DNA from: Bidens hawaiensis
Lineage: Eukaryota; Streptophyta; Magnoliopsida; Asterales; Asteraceae
DNA: 64,000 nt
Assembly: GCA_021521415.1 (NCBI GenBank)
Contig: JAIQDT010000172.1
Coordinates: 2,004,501-2,068,500 of the forward strand
Direction: 5' to 3'
Part shown: positions 56,060 to 64,000 of the stretch, one piece after another
Position numbering within the stretch: position 1 is the first letter of the stretch
Layout: each line of letters opens with the position of its first letter
Position numbers and translations under genes: made by a program
The notes under the pieces: generated by a model
The model's input: the letters and a program-made list of their open reading frames with translations, nothing else
Told to the model about the DNA's origin: nothing
The model's database searches: none

Positions 56060-56216
56060 CAGTGGCGGACCCAGAAATTATTTTCTTGGGGGCGACATCG
56101 GGACTTAACACTAATTTTAAGGGGGGCGATCGGGATTTTCACATGCAAATAACACTAAAAAATAAAATTTAAGGTGGGCGGCAGCCCCCCTTAGTTTCCT
56201 AATAGGTCCGCCAATG
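56060..56216. mobile_element. 157-bp hAT-like MITE at an exon-intron boundary
   Basis: Ends CAGTGGCGGACC and, as reverse complement, CATTGGCGGACC. An 8-bp target duplication ATCTCAGG flanks it (56052-56059 and 56217-56224). The 8-bp TSD and CA(G/T)TGGCGGA ends suit the hAT superfamily. The interior is G-rich, then A-rich (GGGGGGCG, GGCGGCAGCCCCCC) with no ORF. Confidence 0.85.
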
Positions 56217-56345
56217 ATCTCAGGTCATTATTCAACAAATCATTTTATTCAACACAATTTACAGATCATAATATTCACACAATAAACTTTATGTTTTTTT
56301 TTAGTTTGCATAAACCAATATTAGCATAAATTGAATGCATTTGCA
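56217..56345 (+). other. intron of the TTL-like pseudogene
   Basis: Begins at the duplicated donor CAG/GTCATT (after 56223) and ends at TTTGCAG before 56346. T-rich, with no other feature. Confidence 0.6.
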
Positions 56346-56544
56346 GATTAGGAGACGCGGACAAAACAGTGTGTCATTATAAACAGGCTGGGTCAAAATG
56401 TGAGGTTAACCTGATCATAAAAGTGCAAACTCTTCAGGTGCATCTTAACAGGTGCAATGAGGCAAAGAAGCGAAGAGACTGGAGCACATTTTTAAAAGGA
56501 GGCCAGTCTAGTCATATCAGCTGGTGCAGATTCTGCACTGCAGG
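56346..56544 (+). pseudogene. TTL-like gene, second exon
   Basis: The reading frame LGDADKTVCHYKQAGSK, LQVHLNRCNEAKKRRDWSTF and ISWCRFCTAG matches the TPR spacer of TTL proteins, where a helix with HLxxCxEARxxRDW is typical. A donor-like CAG/GTAACT follows at about 56541-56549. The usual Ala-Asp-Ser-Ala region is altered (ISWCRF), consistent with decay. Confidence 0.75.
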
Positions 56545-56652
56545 TAACTATTTAGATGAACAATATTGTTTGTTTATTAGTTCTAATAAGATGAGCTCCA
56601 AAAGTTAATATTGAGCCTCCATATTTATTTACATATTGACAATATTCAATAG
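56545..56652 (+). other. intron of the TTL-like pseudogene
   Basis: GTAACT at the start, A/T-rich, ending AATAG before GTATATACC (about 56652). Assigned from the flanking exons. Confidence 0.5.
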
Positions 56653-56796
56653 GTATATACCTTGAAAGCTGAAGGGTTATTGAAGTTGCATAGGCATTAC
56701 GAAGCAGACCAAGTATTAAGCAACATACCGAAGTTTGATATAGATGACTGCACCAAGTTTTATGGTTCGATCATCCATGCTTATCTGCTTCTTATA
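56653..56796 (+). pseudogene. TTL-like gene, third exon, cut by the Athila LTR
   Basis: Frame VYTLKAEGLLKLHRHYEADQ, LSNIPKFDIDDCTKFYGS and HAYLLLI, matching the third TPR region of TTL. Coding stops at 56796 where the Athila LTR starts. The remaining TPR and thioredoxin-like exons are not in the window; they could lie beyond the Athila element's far end. Confidence 0.8.
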
Positions 56797-58499
56797 TGAT
56801 GTGCGAAAATATATATATAAATAAAACACAAGTCGCAACTAAGCTTTAAAAACCAAACAATCTATCCTAGTTCACACAAACGGCAAGTGTACTGGTCGCG
56901 TATAGCACAGATGAGGAAAGTCCAGATATCGAACTCGAAGACACGTGAAAACGTTTATAATCACTAAACTCTAACCAAGACTCACCAAAATATTTAATTG
57001 TTTTTTTTGAATTGATTTAACTACTTAACTTAACTAAATGAAAACTTTTAACAAAACTTCGGAAGCTTTGACTGCAGTGATAAAAACGTCTACCTAGGTA
57101 AGAATCATATTGAAGGAGATGACAAGACAATGGATTGAAAACTCTCACGACACCGGTCCTAAAGGATGACACAACTATGGTTCGCTCAAGAAGGTCAGAT
57201 CACCTCTCGGTCTCACTAACAAACTCTAACTTATTTTAGTTGACTTTAAGAACAAACCGGGAAAACAAATTATTAACGTGTTCTAATGTCGACTCACCTC
57301 TCGATCTCACCGACACACTAGCCTAATGGAAACGAATACTACGCAACTAAGGATAGAGGAACAATTCAACATAACTTAAACTAGACCAACTAATCGCACA
57401 AACACCCAAACCCGACAAGAACAAAACCCGCTCTCGCGCAATCTTAATTCTAACAAGTAAAAGTAATGAGACGAGTTTACTTCTTATCACCTCTCGGTCT
57501 CTAAGAAGGTGTTTCACAACTGATTTTATCTAATTAATTTACCCACTTATCCCTACTGTTGTACTTCCCGCAAATAAACCCTGAACACAAAGTAAAGAGC
57601 CTTAAACATGCAACAACTAATCTAAACCGATTCAATTAATTAAAGCACGAGGTTATTAGGTATAATTAAACAAAACACAGCCACTAAACACAATCTAATT
57701 TAATGTTAAATCAAACTTTACATTAGCAATTTAAGCCATGATCATTAACAATCCATATTACTAGTCAAAACCTAACAATATTCATCAAACCTAGGTAGAA
57801 CAAACAAGATTAGCTACTCATTAAGTTTGGACAGCCATTAACATTCAAGTAAATCATCAAAAACATCAACATAAACATAATCAAACTCATTCAAGATCCA
57901 AGAATAGCTAAATCAAAGTCAAACAATCAATTACTTGCAAAATAATCCAAAGAAAAAGATCAATTCAACTAGTTAGGGTTCTTGAACAAAAAAAACAAAG
58001 TTTAAAGATGATTACTTAGGGTTATATGGCTGAGATTATGAATGTATTTGATGCCTAGTAGCTGCACAAGAGTCTCCTTGGTGTTCTTCTTACTCTCCAG
58101 CCGTCACAGCCACCACAGCCGCCAAAATTTTCTTTTTTTTCCTTCTCCTTTGCTGCTGCCGATCGGAACTATGGATAGGAGTTAGGGTTTTTTTATTATC
58201 GGGATTTAGGGCTGGATAATGGCTGAAAATTAAGTTAATTAACTTAATATAATATCATGTAAGGCTTCTAACTTGTGGGCTTGGTTCGGGCCTTGAGTTG
58301 TAGCTTTAAAAGTTGACCAAAAAGGCCCCTAGAATCTTCCAACTAAACTCTTTTTTCACCATCTTTCATAAACCTACAATTAACATTTAAACATTGTAAA
58401 TTATTGCACTTAACCCCCAATACTTTCATAAAATAAACAATTAAGCATAAAAACCATGATAAAATCATAAGGAAAGTAAGTGTGTTTTACTGCACATCA
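56797..58499 (-). repeat. Athila 3' LTR
   Basis: The + strand reads TGATGTGCG to CTGCACATCA (1703 bp), with terminal inverted TGATGTGC/GCACATCA. Inside are repeated CACCTCTCGGTCTC words (57190, 57290, 57485) and A/C-rich sequence; no gene. The PPT (complement of AACATCCCCACACTTAAG) lies at 58500-58517. Confidence 0.88.
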
Positions 58500-58624
58500 A
58501 ACATCCCCACACTTAAGACTTTTTCGTCCCTGAAAAAGATTTGACTGTAGTTGGATCAGAATCGGAAAATCAAAGTCAAATCAAACATATAGGTAGATTT
58601 TAAAGCTCAGAAAAACGCAAAAAC
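58500..58624 (-). other. Athila polypurine tract and flank
   Basis: On the minus strand CTTAAGTGTGGGGATGTT precedes the LTR TG. A second related tract, CCCATCCCCACACTTAGAA on the + strand, occurs near the end of pol at about 59813-59831. Confidence 0.75.
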
Positions 58625-59471
58625 CACGATCATCGATATTATTGTCCACCTAAACCCATGCCTTAATCTTTACCGGGACAAATAAGATCCGACAATAATA
58701 TTACTTAGTGGTTTACACAATTAAGACCCGCTTATTTTCAGCTTTTACCGGACCAGACCACCCCAACTTGACTTAAACCTCAAAGTTAGCAGATTTAAAA
58801 CTTTGTTGCTCCATATTTATGAATATTTAAGATGATCAAGGGTATTGTTTATCCACCTAAGCTTAAGCATCAAAGTCTACCAAGCAGCCATTAGATACGA
58901 TTAAGGTTCAATTTATTAATAGCTAGTGTTCCCCACAACATGACATACCCCCGTTATCAAGCAATACCCTAAATCCATCACCATAGGTGAGTATGCAAAA
59001 TTTCATCTGTAGGGCTTACATGTAGCGTGTCCCTTGTGGTCCGTTTCTTAATGGTAATGAGACGCGAGCAAGGGGACCCCACATGGCTAACAGCGTGGAT
59101 GATCAAGTCTGTAGTGTATTTGTACTTTTGTACTTTTTATGATCATGTTTATAGACTTATAAGGGTTTGCTCTTTGGCTTTATTTTAAATATCCACAACC
59201 CCACTTTGGAATTGTGAATACCCAGATAAATAGATTGCATACAGACCCATGGTCTCCGGACCCGAAGCATCCCATCAATACAGGATTTAAGGTTATAAAA
59301 CCATACGCCAATGAGGTGTAAAACACTAAACTAGCAGTTTAAGATTTATATCACAGGCTACACGGCATACTCTAACGTTAAACCTACCCAAGCATCATAT
59401 GATAACGTATTCAAATTTTTAAAACTCATGATACTACCACTTTTTTTTTTCATACCAAAATTTGAGGCTTG
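58625..59471 (-). other. conserved noncoding block shared with copia elements (Athila copy)
   Basis: On the minus strand the islands run in the same order as in copia 5695-6505: CCTCAAATTTTGG (about 59455-59470), GTGATATAAATCTTAAAC (about 59340-59357), ATCTGGGTATTCA (59215-59227), AGAGCAAACCC (59164-59175), GACTTGATCA (about 59108), the strong island 58986-59100 with GCGTCTCATTACCATTAAG and ATGTAAGCC, TTTAAGTCAAGTTGGGG (58758-58778), and TGGACAATAATATCGATGA (58627-58655). It has no ORF and lies about 125 bp from the 3' LTR. Confidence 0.75.
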
Positions 59472-60437
59472 AGTATGGCCCGACCTTTCATTGCTTATTT
59501 TCCACGGACAAAACGCTTTACCCACAAAAGATTTCCGTTTAACCGTTTTATCAAATTTGCCCTTTCATTTTCAAGGCTGAGCCTACCGACACATCCCAAG
59601 TTAAGTGCGTTTTCTATAATTTATCTCATATTATTAGTAGTTTGAAAAACCGATTTCCGATAAATATCATCATCTCCCACTTTAATGCAAAAGAAACTAA
59701 AAACAAGGGACATTTTTTTAACATAAACAACGTACGAAAACGAAAAACAAGTGAAAACTTTTTATTTATTTATTTTTTTTAAAATTTTTTTCTACAACTA
59801 AGTAAAATAAATTCCCATCCCCACACTTAGAACGAAATCGTCCTCGATGAGAACAAGGAAAAGAAATAAAATAAAAATAAAATGTAAAGCATAAAATTAA
59901 AACTTGAAAGAACAGAAATTAAAATAGAGAACGGGTTACTCCCCTGGTTTAGATGCAGATTCTTTATCAGCTGTGTATGACTCGAACGAACGACCGTATA
60001 GCGTTTCATTTGCGGCCGCAACCTCGGGTGAACCAGTTCCAAAACACCATCAGAGCTACCACGCGCGTAATAATACCTGTAAAAACTCAAACTCGCTCGC
60101 ATGTAGCGGCGTACAAAACAGAAAACAAAAACATAAAAAATAAACATATTTTTGTGTTTTTGATTTTTTTAATTTTTTAGATTTTTATTAAATATTTATT
60201 TTTTTTATTTTTATGTTTTTATAAATATAAATTAAAATAAAACAAATAAAAATAGATAATAAAGAGTATCATAATACAAACTCTACAACTCGGGCTGTCT
60301 CCCGAATGATGCATCCATCACGCCTATTTCTCGGTGAATGAGTCAAGGTAGAACACCTCGACTGTCTGATCAGTTATCGGCTCTCCTATGTAGTGCTTCA
60401 ATTTATAGCTGTTCACCTTAAACTTCCCGCTTCGATC
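59472..60437 (-). other. Athila noncoding region between pol and the conserved block
   Basis: Contains A/T-rich stretches (59750-59790, 60130-60250) and GAGGACGATTTCGTTCTAAG on the minus strand (about 59828-59847), the sequence that usually follows Athila pol. I found no envelope-like ORF; the frame at 59827-60147 shows only hydrophobic low-complexity sequence. Confidence 0.5.
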
Positions 60438-61561
60438 TTATATCTCAATCGTGCCATACGGGAAAACCTCAGTGACCGTGAACGGTCCCGACCATCGGGA
60501 TTTCAACTTTCCCGGGTATAACCTCAACCGTGTGTTATACAGTAAAACCTTATCCCCACACTTGAACTGCGTATTACCCTTCAATTTCCTGTCATGCAGT
60601 TCCTTCGTATGCTCCTTATACCGAAATGATTGTGCATATGTGTGATCCTGGAACTCCTCTAATTCGTGTAATTGATGGAAACGATTACCCTCTGCGGCGG
60701 GTAAATCAAGATTAACCCTTTGAAGGGCCATGAAGCGCGGTGTTCCAATTCAACAGGAAGATGACAGGCCTTCCCATAAATCATCTGAAATGGTGTGGAA
60801 CCAGTCGGAGTCTTGTAGGCTGTATGGAAGGCCCACAAAGCGTCATCTAATTTGTCGGACCAATCCTGACGATTTGAACCAACCGTTTTCTCGAGAATAC
60901 GTTTGATTATCCGATTACTCACTTCTACTTGCCCACTAGTCTGTGGGTGGTAGGCGGTCGCAAGCCGATGGGTGACCCCATAACGCTTCAACGCCTTATC
61001 CATCTGCGAGTTGCAAAAGTGAGTACCTCGATCACTAATCAAGGCTTTCGGGACTCCAAAACGAGCAAATAGACTTTTTAGAAAACGGACTACCACTCGG
61101 GCATCATTGGTGGGTAGAGCTTTGGCCTCAACCCACTTAGACACGTAATCGACGGCCACGAGTATGTATTTGTTTCCACGCGAAGATGGAAACGGTCCCA
61201 TGAAATCAATACCCCAAATATCAAAAACCTCACAAACTTGAATGGCATTCTGGGGCATTTCGTTTCGCGAAGAAATGTTGCCGACACGCTGGCAACGATC
61301 ACAACTCTTAACGAACATATGAGCATCCTTAAAGATTGACGGCCAGTAAAAACCAGAATCAAAGACTTTCTTTGTCGTAGAACTCACACCGTGGTGACCT
61401 CCAGTCGGTCCCACATGAAAATGGCTCAAAATTTGCCATCCTTCCTTGACATCTACACACCTTCTAATAAGCTGATCAGCACCAATGCGGAAAAGATATG
61501 GATCGTCCCAAAGGTAAAATTTGATGTCAGCAAAGAATTTCTTCTTTTGCTGGTAAGACAT
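60438..61561 (-). pseudogene. Athila integrase
   Basis: Zinc finger [12 protein letters not shown] and CDRCQRVGN (about 61270-61420). DDE core with [17 protein letters not shown] (about 61195), [13 protein letters not shown] (about 61000) and [15 protein letters not shown] (about 60930), with D, D and E all present. C-terminal domain RLRLYPGKLKSRWSGPF (about 60490-60545). A one-base shift at about 60735 splits core and tail. The zinc-finger and core frame of 300 codons is otherwise clean. Confidence 0.93.
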
Positions 61562-62152
61562 CTTTGGGAGGTATCCGTCAGCGAGATAGTTCGCGAAATC
61601 AGCAAACTATGGAAAACCTTCCTCTTGTGCAGTAACAAACATCAGACTTTCCGTCGGGAAACGATCATCGATCCTAACTCCCAAATCACCTAAGTCAACT
61701 CCCTCTAGACGTGAAAGATGATCAGCCGCCACATTTTCGGCCTTGGTCAACGTAGATGCAATGATAACCGGAAGCTTCCTCTCTTCATCTAAAAATGCAT
61801 ACTCAAGGTGGGAAGGTAAATCCTTAAGCTCTAAGGAAGAAGGAGGACTCTCGACTGAAGGTCGGTCCATCGGATCGTCTCGTACGATCTCAGCAGACAT
61901 GCCAGATTCAGGGGTATGCGACTCGGTGTCGTCGTTTAAGGACTGATTGGTTATGGCAACCATTTCAATCTCCGGAATCTCCCTATCGAGAATCTGGGTG
62001 TCGGAGGCAGATCCTCCACAAATTTCGCTGAGAAACTCCCCAACATGCTCCATGATGGTATCAATGAAGTATAAGGAGTCATTAGTAGACTTGGGGTGTT
62101 TCAGTGACTGTCGAACGTCAAAGGTGACGTTCTCATCCCCAAGTCTTAAGAT
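61562..62152 (-). pseudogene. Athila linker: protease tail joined to RNase H tail, RT absent
   Basis: The frame 62053-61607 begins with an acidic linker (LNDDTESHTPESGM) and LELKDLPSHLEYAFL and LPVIIAS, which in Athila lead into RT. At about 61750-61765 it passes directly and in frame to ENVAADHLSRLEG, which normally follows RNase H. About 1.5 kb of RT and RNase H coding is therefore missing without a frame break. Between 62152 and 62053 the frame is disturbed. Confidence 0.82.
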
Positions 62153-63157
62153 TCATTTACCCTCGCAGACATCGATCAATGCCTGTGCAGTGGCAAGGAA
62201 TGGTCGGCCCAAGATGAGGGGGACACTATCGTCATCGTTCATGTCCAGGATGACAAAGTCCACCGGGAAGATGAACTTGTCGACACGAACAAGCATGCTC
62301 TCGACCACCCCTCGGGGGTATTTCACGGAACGATCAGCAAGCTGGATACTCATACGGGTAAGCCTCGGTTCGCCTAGACCCAACTTGCGATACACGGAAT
62401 ACGGCATGAGATTAATACTGGCACCAAGATCTGCCAGCGCATAGACGACCGTATTATCACTCAAGATGCAGGGAATTGTGAAACTCCCAGGATCGGACAT
62501 CTTTTCTGGTAACTTTCTCTGCAAGACTGCAGAGCAACCATCACTGAGAGGAATGGAAGAGACTTCGGCTAACTTCTCTTTGTTCGAAAGAATATCCTTA
62601 AGAAACTTTGCGTATTTGGGCATTTGCGTAAGTCCCTCAAGGAAAGGAATATTAAGATGAAGTTGCTTCAAAAGATCAAGAAATTTGGAGTTCTGCTCCT
62701 CGTCTCTATCCCTACGGACTCTCCCGGGATATGGGAGTCTATGTTTGTAGACTCTCGGTGGTGTGCTGGGTAATGGATGGTTCTCGGCCTGTGCTGAACT
62801 TCCGGGGCTGTGCCTCTGATGCACCTTGGCCGGTGGAGACTCCAACTGAATCTCCTCGTCTACCTGCTCCTTTACATATACCGTAGGCTCGTTAACGACT
62901 CCTCTCGTCGCCTCTTGAATCACGGGCTCGCTACGTGCCCCTGCACCGCTCCTTGTCGTCACAGCCTTCGCGAACGCCTTCGGATTTTGTTCAGTGTTAC
63001 ATGGAAGTGTACCTGGCGACCTCTCATTTAGACGACTTGCTATCTCTCCTATCTGACGCTCAAGATTTTGAATTGACACTCCTTGATTTCTCATGAATGA
63101 CTCGTGCTCCCGGAATTTCTCTTGAGTTTCTTTGTGACGGGAGTCCTCTCGAGTCAT
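62153..63157 (-). pseudogene. Athila gag C-terminal region and protease
   Basis: A 334-codon frame: EKFREHESFMRNQG and ASRLNERSPGTLP of the gag tail (about 63000-63150), a Pro-rich linker, LKQLHLNIPFLEGLTQMPKYAKFLKDI, then protease with YALADLGASINLMPYS (active site, about 62400-62450) and LILGRPFLATAQALIDV (about 62170-62220). Athila proteases normally read ALxDLGAS, so the site looks intact. Confidence 0.9.
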
Positions 63158-63160
63158 GAG

Positions 63161-64000
63161 TTACGACAGCATCTGTGTCTGCTGTGCCATCATCTCCTCT
63201 AACGTGGGCTTCTTCTCCCCACTACTCGTTCCCTCACCGAAATCCTGGAATAGGCTCTGACGTTGCTGGAAGCCGGACTGATTTCCATTCCTCCAGTTGG
63301 AATTTTGGTTACATCTCCACCCCGAGTTATAAGAATTGAAAGAATGTTGATTTCGGTTTGGATTATTATCGAAGTCGACTGCCTCCTCCTGGAAGCCTAC
63401 GGGGCACTGAACAGTATCATGTCCCCCTCTACAGATCTCGCATAACTTACTTTTCACCTGCAAGTCCTTCACGATCTTTGCTAACGCTTCAACTTGTGCC
63501 GCAAGTGCGGTGCTCGTGTCGACCGAATGCATGCCGCATGATAGGGAATCGACGGTTTTGGTACTCTTAACTGGTGGTCACTGGTATCCACTCATGGCTA
63601 AACCGTTAAACAAGGCAATGCACTCATCCGTATCCTTCGTTGTCAGTAGGTTACCTCCTGCAGCTGTGTCGAGCATACTTTGAGTTGCGTACGTCACTCC
63701 GTTGTAGAACTTCTCAACAAGCGCCCAGTCTTGTAGGCCGTGGTTTGGACATAACGCAAGTAGATTCTTGAACCTTTCCCACGCCTAGTAGAAGCTCTCG
63801 GTGTCCTCCATCTGGAAAGAATGAATTTGGTTACGCAAACGAGCGGCCTTAGCCGGACGATCGTATTTTTCAAGAAATTGGGTCTGCATGGCAGCCCAAG
63901 TAGCTATGGATCCCTGTGGGAGGGACTCAAGCCACAGACTCGCATGATCAACGAGTGAGAACGGAAAGATTCGGAGTTTTATGGCGTCTTCGGATACGCC
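63161..64000 (-). pseudogene. Athila gag, continuing past the window
   Basis: The zinc-knuckle part CEICRGGHDTVQCP (about 63405-63445) is followed by an Asn/Gln-rich segment. The gag core lies at 63600-64000 with LWLESLPQGSIATW and MQTQFLEKY (about 63870-63930) and a stop near 63787-63789. Gag is broken by this stop and another near 63580, and its start is beyond the window. Confidence 0.88.

Larger units (their letters stand above)
56797..64000 (-). mobile_element. Athila-type Ty3/gypsy element, minus strand, RT/RNase H deleted; extends past window
   Basis: On the minus strand: gag (to 63161), protease (63157-62153), a linker, integrase (61561-60438), noncoding 3' region and 3' LTR (58499-56797). 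The 5' LTR is beyond 64000. The protease joins integrase with the whole RT-RNase H region missing, so it is non-autonomous. Motifs such as [31 protein letters not shown] and LNRV-type integrase tail are characteristic of Athila. It inserted into the third TTL exon. Confidence 0.92.

Noticed and set aside
59827..60147. Hydrophobic frame in the Athila 3' region as an envelope-like gene
   Set aside because: Phe/Tyr/Leu-rich low complexity from A/T-rich DNA, no consistent domain, and too short for Athila env-like ORFs.

Overview
This window is plant nuclear DNA built almost entirely of nested, mostly broken LTR retrotransposons, plus small inverted-repeat DNA transposons and one shattered host gene. 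The mix of families (SIRE-like Ty1/copia with an extra ORF, Tat, Athila, Tekay and Reina-like Ty3/gypsy) and tRNA-iMet-type primer sites point to a flowering plant. The style of the copia polyprotein and its downstream extra ORF suggests a eudicot, probably Asteraceae; that family assignment is inference. There are no bacterial-type operons, and I see no complete RNA gene or CRISPR array.

Layout. 1-10710: 5'-truncated + strand copia element A (gag, pol, noncoding spacer, third ORF, 3' LTR). 10711-12360: fragment of a minus-strand LTR element with its primer-binding site, then short repeats. 12360-17123: two copies of one Tat-type gypsy family joined tail to tail, a + strand 3' end with LTR followed by a minus-strand LTR-gag-PR-partial RT. 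17124-18737: + strand gypsy gag/protease remnant. 18738-about 35465: + strand copia element C, split at 19367-23539 by element B, a minus-strand element with two LTRs, 5-bp target duplications, a tRNA-iMet PBS and only part of the third ORF; its 3' LTR is further split by an inverted-repeat element in a (TA)n tract. 35482-36500: gypsy pol tail and probable LTR sequence. 36500-39309: gene-free, with a possible Helitron 3' end. 39310-44904: minus-strand Reina-like chromovirus whose 5' LTR is split by a Harbinger-like element carrying a GGTGG minisatellite. 45776-56800: pseudogene of a plant TTL (TPR thioredoxin-like) gene, split by a Tekay chromovirus (46188-55686, TSD TATAG), a 157-bp hAT-like MITE at a splice donor, and an Athila element. 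56797-64000: that minus-strand Athila element, which lacks RT/RNase H.

Most interesting signals. (1) About 800 bp of patchy, collinear noncoding similarity is shared by two copia elements (5695-6505; 29043-29855) and the Athila element (58625-59471, opposite strand), across the Ty1/copia-Ty3/gypsy divide. (2) The copia LTRs carry three consecutive hairpins just upstream of the TATA box. They are present in four LTR copies, with paired changes between families, and the same TTCGYTA/TARCGAA core is dispersed in dense clusters next to the third ORF. (3) The third ORF is conserved at protein level and is the only coding sequence kept by element B. (4) The gag stop of both copia copies lies in an intron-like sequence whose removal would join gag and pol in frame in both.

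The annotation was read by eye. Lineage names rest on recognised motifs; boundaries given as 'about' are approximate.
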